Shown here: piece by piece, positions 57,203 through 64,000 of the stretch
How positions within the stretch are numbered: the first letter of the stretch is position 1
Layout: every line of letters begins with the position of its first letter
NCBI GenBank assembly: GCA_027475525.1
Contig: JAMWFC010000090.1
Coordinates: 558,001-622,000 of the forward strand
DNA length: 64,000 bases
Source: Macrolepiota albuminosa
Taxonomy: Eukaryota; Basidiomycota; Agaricomycetes; Agaricales; Agaricaceae
Direction of reading: 5' to 3'
Translations under genes and position numbers: made by a program
The notes under the pieces: model-generated
Seen by the model: only the letters and a program-made list of their open reading frames with translations
The model's database searches: none
What the model was told of the DNA's origin: nothing

Positions 57203-58208
57203 TGATACGATGCTGTACCAGCAGTCAGGGACACAACATGCACCAGAAGTCAAAATAAACATTTAATCATAAGGCTGAAAACTGTAAGCCTCCTGGTAGC
57301 AGTCTCAACAAATTATATCTCCAAAAACACCCCAATAAATACACAGACAGTACAGAATAAAGGGCAGGGACTAGCTCAAGCTATCCACTCAACAATAGTC
57401 CAACCACTGTAATGGGGAGGAGAAGCATGGGAGCTGGCAGAAGTGACAAAATGGGATCAATTTGTGATGATCTAGATCAAGATCAGATCTGACAATGCCC
57501 AATTTGACATGACTGAAAGGGGAAAGGAAAAGAAGCATGGAGAGATGTCAAAAGAAGCATGAGATCTGACAATGCCCAATTTGACATGACTGAAAGGGGA
57601 AAGGAAAAGAAGCATGGAGAGATGTCAAAAGAAGCATGGAATGCAGGGAAGCGCTAAAAGAGGAAAGAAGGATCTATGAATGGGATCATGCTAAATGGAG
57701 CTGAAGCAAATGGGGAAGTGGCAATCAGAGACATCCGGAGGAATGGTGGGACTGGTGGCACCGAAACATGCCTCCCAAAAGGGAAATTGGACTATCAAAT
57801 ATGTTCTGGAGGCTGGGGAGTTGACAACAAAAGAGTCATGTGTAGATAGTGGTCTGTGCACCAGAAAAACAGTATAAATAGCCCAAGTTTAGTAGAGAAT
57901 AGACAGGCAATTGATAGGCAAAGGCTCAGTGGTTCCCAGGGAGTGAATCACTTAGGCTAGAGTTTATTGAACACCTCTTATTGGAAGTCTATTGGTAGAC
58001 AAAGGCTCAGTGGTTCCCAGGGAGTGAACTACTTAGGCTGGAGTTTATTGAGAACCTTCTTCTGCCCATCAGGATATTTGATATTCTGTGAAGCACCCAA
58101 TACATCAAGTTTTTATCATCAAGCACCAGTGTGGATTAGAGGTCACTTTCTAAGACTTTAAGAAAGCCCCAGAACTATCAGTACTACTTGCAACCAAGTA
58201 CTACAACA
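57203..58208 (+). repeat. Long direct repeat, probable 5' LTR of an unclassified element
   Basis: Starts tgatacgatg and can be followed to about 58208 in parallel with 60934-61840. It contains a TATA box (TATAAATA, 57873-57880), as an LTR promoter would, and an imperfect duplication around 57918-58040. The 12 differences I counted in the well-aligned part are all transitions. Exact ends and a target duplication could not be fixed. Confidence 0.6.
57485..57638. repeat. 77-bp exact tandem duplication (probable assembly artefact)
   Basis: 57485-57561 and 57562-57638 are identical over exactly 77 bp with mismatches immediately outside. It lies inside the long repeat. Confidence 0.85.
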
Positions 58209-60933
58209 GATCAGATAATTGCAATCCCATTTTCTGCTCATTGTTTCCAACTACTACATCCTTGATGCCTACTTGTGCTGGATGCTTTCAAAAATTTGAT
58301 AGTTCTATTGCAATCTCTACTCACTATCATTTTTGCACTGCTCTTAAAGCAAAGTCAACACAAGTTCTTTGGGAGTTTCATGATTAGAGACAGGAATTAG
58401 TAGGTACCAATCAAAGAAAACGGTGAAATAGACATGAATCTGAGAAAAAAAAATAATAGAGGATAATGCAGATGTCAATCCAGTGCAGTTTTGCATTGTT
58501 ATCATTGATTTTTGCTGATGATGATGAAGACTCCTCAAGATTCTTTGTCTTTTATTGAACTTCTTCCTAAGCATTCTCAAATGCCTCCACTACATCCTAA
58601 TGCTTCAGAATGACCATTACATCACATCAGACTTCTTAAACAATACCGTGATATTCTTCCACCTCCTCCACCACCTGTTGCTTGTCAGGTTCTACTGAGT
58701 TGAAAGCTTTCCAGAAAAGCAACACCCTTACAAGGTAGACTTGATCTACGTGTACTCAGGTGTCTGGAACTCCAGACCATGCTCTGGGGTTCAAGATGCA
58801 AAACAAGTGGTTTCTGGGGTAAAGAACTTAGTCCAGGAATCAGGAGGAGTTGAAGGGTTTTTGGAATTAAGGTTGAGTTGAGAACTGGAGGTTCTAAGAC
58901 AAGATCTAGGTTAATAAACTTTAAATTGCAAAGTGCATACCAATCTTAAGAGCACGTGTATCAGTCAAAGTGTGTTAGTCAAGCATGCCAGTCAAAGTGT
59001 GCTAGTCAAAACCAAAGAGCATGCAAACAATCAATGTAATATCAAGGCTAAGGTAATACAGAAGGATAGCTACTCTATAAGTATTGCAGGGGTCACTCCA
59101 GGTTCCTGAGAGGTTCTGGAATGTCTGAGATGGATTCTGGGAGTCAATGAGTGACAGTGCATGGGAGGGGAACTGTATACTGGGAATCATGCATGCAGAG
59201 TGATCAATCAATTAGTGTGGAGGGGAGGTTGTAATATGTGATGCGTGATAGCTGGGGTGAATAGCATGATCCAATCCTTGGTTGCAGGGTGATGGCTGTG
59301 CCAGCAGGTAATTTCAAGATCTGTGATGCGGGGCTGTCAGGAGGTGTTGTGTGATGGCAGGGTCTGATGCATGTGATGGTGGAGGTTGTGTTGTGGGGTT
59401 GGCAAGAAGATTTTGGAGGTGTTTCAAGGTGGTTCTGGATGAGGGAGTTGTGACATTACCCTCCTCTCAGTGCTGAGACTCTCTAAGGCATGCATTGTTG
59501 GTGGTCTGGTGTAACCAGTAGTTACAAGTTAAAACAGTCTTGTATGAAGTACATAGTGCTAAATCAGACTGCTATATCAGATTTGACTAGTATTTGGAGT
59601 GAATACAAGATGTTGCTTATGTAATACTCTAATGCTAAGTAACAGCATTGTTGATGCTTGGCAAAGGTGTGACACTCCATTACATACCTCCCAATAAGAC
59701 CGAATACTTGGTCTAATGTAAACTACAAGTATGTAGGCACCTTAATGAGCTAAGAGTGGGTTAGTACATATACGTCCAGGTTGCACGTCTAGTACAGACA
59801 GTATGTAAGGTTTTATGAGCAGATGTGGTGCTAAAGACAGCGCTAGTGGATAGAAGTGGTAAAGTCGAATTATATATATAAAAATATGAAATAAAACAAG
59901 AATATAAAAATATAAAATAAAACAAGAAGGGCTTATGCCTGTTGTATATACATGCTACTCAGGGTGCACATCAGCATGAAATAGTGGAGTATTCACTCAT
60001 ATTTACTTAACTAAAGCTAAAGATAGAATCTAAGATCCTTGAGAGGATGGCCCTGCAACTGCATCCATCTCTATCACCATTGACTCCTCCTCTGGTGTGA
60101 CATTAATCACGGAAGGAGGAGGCATCAATTCTATCTTTGGTGGGGTAGTTGATCTCTCAACAGCAGGTGGGTCTACCAACATAGGCTCAGTTAGTACGAC
60201 GTTAATTGCTGAGACAACGTTAGGTAGCATATTATGTGCTGATATGCATTTTAGGAGATTGACCTGATTTGGGTTCATGCTGATAATAGGCTTCTACTTG
60301 GACTTAGCACATTAAGGAACATTATAGGTTGGCTGATACTTGACATATAGGAGACTCTAGCAACCAGATTGAATACAGAACAGCTCTGGCTTGGGCGCTT
60401 TATGGCAGGTCTTACTTATTTTCCTTAATCATTATTTATCAGCCTTTAGCATACTCTATTCACTGACTTCAAGGAATTGGGAGGTTTGAAACGTATAGCA
60501 CTAACATGACAATGGGAGGTGGACTCTGACCAAACTTCAATCACTTCCAGAAGAAATCAGCATTAGGCGCTGCCATTTGACAAGGCACCTCAATCAGAAG
60601 TCTAAAAGAATCAATGATGACAGCACAAGATATACTTAAACCCAACATCTGGACCTGTTAGGAATTGATACAATGAGTAGCGCCAACATTAGTGCTCACA
60701 GCGTCTGTTAAGAATTTTCTGACCATACTCTGGAGCAGCCTAGCCAATCGGAATTATATTAAGAGTGAGCAGACCCGTATAATTCTAAGTCAATTTAGAG
60801 TCACCATTGGTCACCATGGGGGATAATGCTGTTGATTGCCATTGACAGGTCACCATTAGAGGGAACCACAAGGAGAGGTGCTAAGAGGTAGCGCCATAGA
60901 TAGACTTAGCTTGGAAAATACAGTAGTACATAG
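58209..60933. other. Interior between the two long repeats; nested element debris
   Basis: No pol domain is visible. A plus-strand frame from about 58519 (MMMKTPQDSLSFIELLPKHS) soon meets a stop and could be a gag remnant. A minus-strand frame 60030-60278 contains a Pro-rich stretch ending AVAGPSSQGS. Near 59000 gtcaaagtgtg recurs within a short, irregular repeat. CpG is low. Confidence 0.4.
59440..59470 (-). other. Possible polypurine tract and LTR edge of a nested minus-strand element
   Basis: On the minus strand the purine-rich gagaggagggtaa runs directly into tgtcacaac (LTR edge at 59455), the arrangement of a polypurine tract before a 3' LTR. The other edge of this LTR, to the left, could not be found. 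Confidence 0.35.
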
Positions 60934-61840
60934 TGATACGACGCTGTACCAGCAGTCAGGGACACAACATGCACCAGAAGTCAAAATAAATATTTAATCA
61001 TAAGGCTGAAAACTGTAAGCCTCCTGGTAGCAGTCTCAACAAATTATATCTCCAAAAACACCCCAATAAATACACAGACAGTACAGAACAAAGGGCAGGG
61101 ACCAGCTCAAGCTATCCACTCAACAATAGTCCAACCACTGTAATGGGGAGGAGAAGCATGGGAGCTGGCAGAAGTGACGAAATGGGATCAATTTGTGATG
61201 ATCTAGATCAAGATCAGATCTGACAATGCCTGATTTGACATGACTGAAAGGGGAAAGGAAAAGAAGCATGGAGGGATGTCAAAAGAAGCATGGAATGCAG
61301 CAATGCCTGATTTGACATGACTGAAAGGGGAAAGGAAAAGAAGCATGGAGAGATGTCAAAAGAAGCATGGAATGCAGGGAAGCACTAAAAGAGGAAAGAA
61401 GGATCTATGAATGGGATCATGCTAAATGGAGCTGAAGCAAATGGGGAAGTGGCAATCAGAGACATCCGGAGGAATGGTGGGACTGGTGGCACCGAAACAT
61501 GCCTCCCAAAAGGGAAATTGGACTATCAAATATGTTTTGGAGGCTGAGGAGTTGACAACAAAAGAGTCATGTGTAGATAGTGGTCTGTGCACCAGAAAAA
61601 CAGTATAAATAGCCCAAGTTTAGTAGAGAATAGACAGGCAATTGATAGGCAAAGGCTCGGTGGTTCCCAGGGAGTGAATCACTTAGGCTGGAGTTTGTTG
61701 AGAACCCTCTGCTTTCAGGAAGATTATTGAAAGCCTTCAAATATATCAATTTCATCATCAAGTCAGTGTGCACTGCAAGTAACCTTCTACACCATCAAGC
61801 CCCAGAACTATCAGTAATACTCACATCAAATACTACAATA
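60934..61840 (+). repeat. Long direct repeat, probable 3' LTR of the same element
   Basis: Same sequence as 57203-58208, with TATA box TATAAATA at 61604-61611. The last 150 bp or so are more diverged. Together with the first copy it would bound an element of about 4.6 kb with no recognisable coding capacity. Confidence 0.6.
61224..61377. repeat. 77-bp tandem duplication with one mismatch (probable assembly artefact)
   Basis: 61224-61300 and 61301-61377 have a period of exactly 77 bp and differ at one position (61274 g against a), with mismatches immediately outside. Confidence 0.8.
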
Positions 61841-62109
61841 GTATATAAAATAGCTACTTCACATGTACATAAAAAAAAACAAATTGTAACTTCTTGAGCA
61901 TCTAGTTACACTTAGCATTCAAATTGTGCTAGCTCTGCCTGACTTCATTACTAAGTTGGGTGCTAGCTTTGTCATTTACAGTGCCACCTACAGGCACATT
62001 ATGCTGCACTACTCGTCTTCTTCTCTTTATCTTTGCTTAAACTACGGCACTTACTGTTTGCTAGGTAGCATCCGAGGCGCTATTATCTAGTGCACCATTC
62101 TATTACATT
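61841..62109. other. CpG-poor spacer, nothing recognised
   Basis: Short AT-rich stretch between the long repeat and decayed copy B. No coding frame is supported. Confidence 0.4.
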
Positions 62110-63963
62110 TGCTTGAGCACACCAGGACCCTGTCAGAACTCCTCACAACCACGCATGCCAGATGCTGGAGATGGCATTGTACTGCGTATATGTCCAGCGC
62201 ACCCAACCATAGTTGGCATCATCACTGATGAGGTAGTAGAGGCCATTGTCCTCCAGAGTGATGTGGAGATGATTCTCCTTATCATGTTTGAACATGAGGC
62301 AGTAGTGATTGTCTTCAGTTATCTTCCTCCACCCATCCCACTATGGGATGATAGGAGGGGTGCCATATTTTGCAAGGCGCTCCATATGTTCATCATTGAT
62401 CTGCCAAAAAATGTCCAGAGACATTGTGGGGATGTGGAATTGCTGTTCAAGGAAGACCACACCATATGTATAGACATGATCAACCCATTTCAGCAGAATG
62501 TGGTTGTGTAATAAGATGCAGATAGCATCATCATCAGAGAAGTTGCATGTCTGCTTATCAGACATATAGACTTGTTATATTTTGAGTTGAGCCTCAGTTT
62601 GGGGTTTGAAGGAGTGCTTGGGAAACATAGTATTGTAGGCGGTAACCACCTCACAGTACATGCCCAGTCTGGCTATAATGAGTGTCATGCATTGAACAAT
62701 TACAGATTTGGCTGTGCTATTAGTGCAAAGAGCTCAACACAAGGCAAACTCAAAGAGGGTTCACCAATGCATGCGGTAGGCAAGGTCAACTGCAATGCTC
62801 TGATATGTGTTCTTCAGACCAGGATGTCTGAAGACCAGTGTGTACTGTGTGAGTTGGTCTAAGTCAAATGGTATAGCTGGATCAGGTGCATGCATAATAC
62901 ATAGCATGACAGATCCATCTTTCTTTGTGTGCAGATAGTGTCCTGAAATATGTTGTCATTTGACAAGCATGAGGTTGTCAGGCCCTTGCATTAGATTGAC
63001 AAGGTCTTGATATTGTGGCTCCATCACAAGAAGCCTCATCATTTGGTTGTAGAGAGCTTCCACTGTTTGCTGAGTGAACATTTGAAGCTCTGTAATCAGC
63101 ATGTATGCAACAATTCTATTGTGGCAAGGGATGTGCATATTCATATAATATTTGTAGAGCCAAATCAGCTCTAAAGGAGTACAAGGAAAACTATGAGGGG
63201 CATGCTTGTAGATGATTGTGCCAGAGATATAGGCTTGCTGCCTAGTGTTGTACTCAGAAGACGCTGCTCTATTAGCATCTGCTTTTATTAGCACCATATT
63301 TAACAAATACAAATAGTAGGTGCAGTAGCTGAGTGCTCCTCAAAAGCATAAATTCATCCACTCAATATTAAGCAGGCTCCAGATCTTCACCCCCAAGCTA
63401 TTGGGAATTCTTTCTAAAAATTCATTTTCAGTCTTATAGCAAAGGGCCTGCAACTCCTTGGCATGTTGCATCTTTTTCTTTGCAATGCACTTATTGCGCA
63501 ATACTCAGTGGAATTGGTCAGCTGCTGATTCCTCTTCCTCCCTCTCCTCCTCCTGCTCTGAGGTCAACTCTTCATAGTTGCTCTTATTAGACAGAGACAT
63601 CACCAGGGCTTTGCCTTTTTCAGACATGGGCTTATTCCTCTTAGTTGCCACCAGACTATTATATTGCATAGGTATGCATAGGTCTGGAGTCAATATGACC
63701 ACATGATACTTTGCCAGTAGGGCCAGCATTGAAACAGGAAGCATGAACAACATCTGGCTCTTTCCTGCTTATGTGGGGATGCCAGCTGGAAAGGCAATCA
63801 CCTCCAATTTAGAGGTGTCAAGCGGTGGCTTGCGGCTATAACAATGATGAAATGGCCTCAGTTTATCTGGGGCTGATGACAATGACAATGGCTGAGCCAC
63901 CAGAGGTGCAGGCATGGTGTGCGTCAGAACTCTCCCTCTGGACTTAGCATGAGAGATGCACAA
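62110..63963 (-). pseudogene. Unknown gene family, decayed copy B
   Basis: Better preserved than copy A. Fragments from the 5' end: PLSLSSAPDKLRPFHHCYSR (63963 frame); an acidic stretch YEELTSEQEEEREEEESAAD; a 118-residue frame 63312-62956 with ELIWLYKYYMNMHIPC and QTVEALYNQMMRLLVMEPQY; then FDLDQLTQYTLVFRHPGLKN, a frame 62565-62341 with WVDHVYTYGVVFLEQQFHIP, and RLAKYGTPPIIP. After a shift the 3' part reads YCLMFKHDKENHLHITLEDN and YYLISDDANYGWVRW. No known domain recognised. The sequence may continue beyond the right edge. Confidence 0.55.
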
Positions 63964-64000
63964 TTCAGGAATAGCGCATCACTACTGGCCATGTATGGTC

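Noticed and set aside
935..61377. Reading the 77-bp duplications as minisatellites, a programmed repeat system or a CRISPR-like array
   Set aside because: Each has only two copies, the sequences are unrelated to each other, and the sole shared property is the period; an assembly cause is simpler.
57695..61608. Two nearly identical 60-residue open frames (57695-57877 and 61426-61608)
   Set aside because: They are the same part of the two long direct repeats, contain no domain and overlap the predicted LTR promoter; identity reflects the repeat, not a conserved protein.
57186..61845. atagt at both sides of the long-repeat element as a target duplication
   Set aside because: It would require the repeat to begin two bases before a TG, and the ends of the two repeats are too diverged to fix; left unclaimed.

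Overview
The window is nuclear DNA of a filamentous basidiomycete, most likely an Agaricomycete. The evidence is genes split by many 45-60 bp GT-AG introns and families typical of mushroom genomes (DUF6533 membrane protein, DUF6698-like protein, GH17 secreted glycosidases, patatin-like lipase, SRPK-like kinase relics). I cannot name the species.

The DNA falls into two compartments. Roughly 0.75-9.99 kb and 47.3-64 kb are AT-rich, almost free of CpG and made of transposon debris. Roughly 10.0-47.0 kb has normal CpG and carries nearly all intact genes. The left arm holds a decayed solo LTR (6753-8084, target duplication catat) into which a tRNA-derived SINE-like element (7163-8008, 13-bp target duplication) has inserted. 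The right arm holds a complete but dead Ty1/copia element (47819-52858, 349-bp LTRs, target duplication actaa), a solo LTR (55435-55952) of the same family as the left-arm one, a DUF6698-like pseudogene cut by a second LTR-type element (repeats at 57203-58208 and 60934-61840), and two decayed copies of an unknown gene family (53.6-54.75 and 62.1-63.96 kb).

Gene island, left to right: homogentisate 1,2-dioxygenase (16 exons, intact); C2H2 zinc-finger protein (-); unknown basic coiled-coil protein; DUF6533 membrane protein (-); unknown Ser/Pro/Arg-rich protein (-); F-box-like protein; patatin-like phospholipase; ABHD11/Imo32-like hydrolase; two tandem 188-residue secreted cysteine-rich proteins (-); two SRPK-like kinase relics; ARV1; unknown acidic Ser/Pro-rich protein; GET4 (-); two tandem GH17-type glycosidases (-), the second with a Glu-to-Gln change at the predicted nucleophile; aquaporin (-), with a solo LTR 301 bp upstream. 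I see no biosynthetic cluster; the genes look like independent housekeeping, lipid/membrane and secreted functions.

A technical point affects every gene model: seven tandem duplications with a period of exactly 77 bp occur across unrelated sequence. This fits unmerged contig overlaps from a k=77 assembly, not biology. They break or distort the DUF6533, F-box and patatin models and the upstream side of the hydrolase model.
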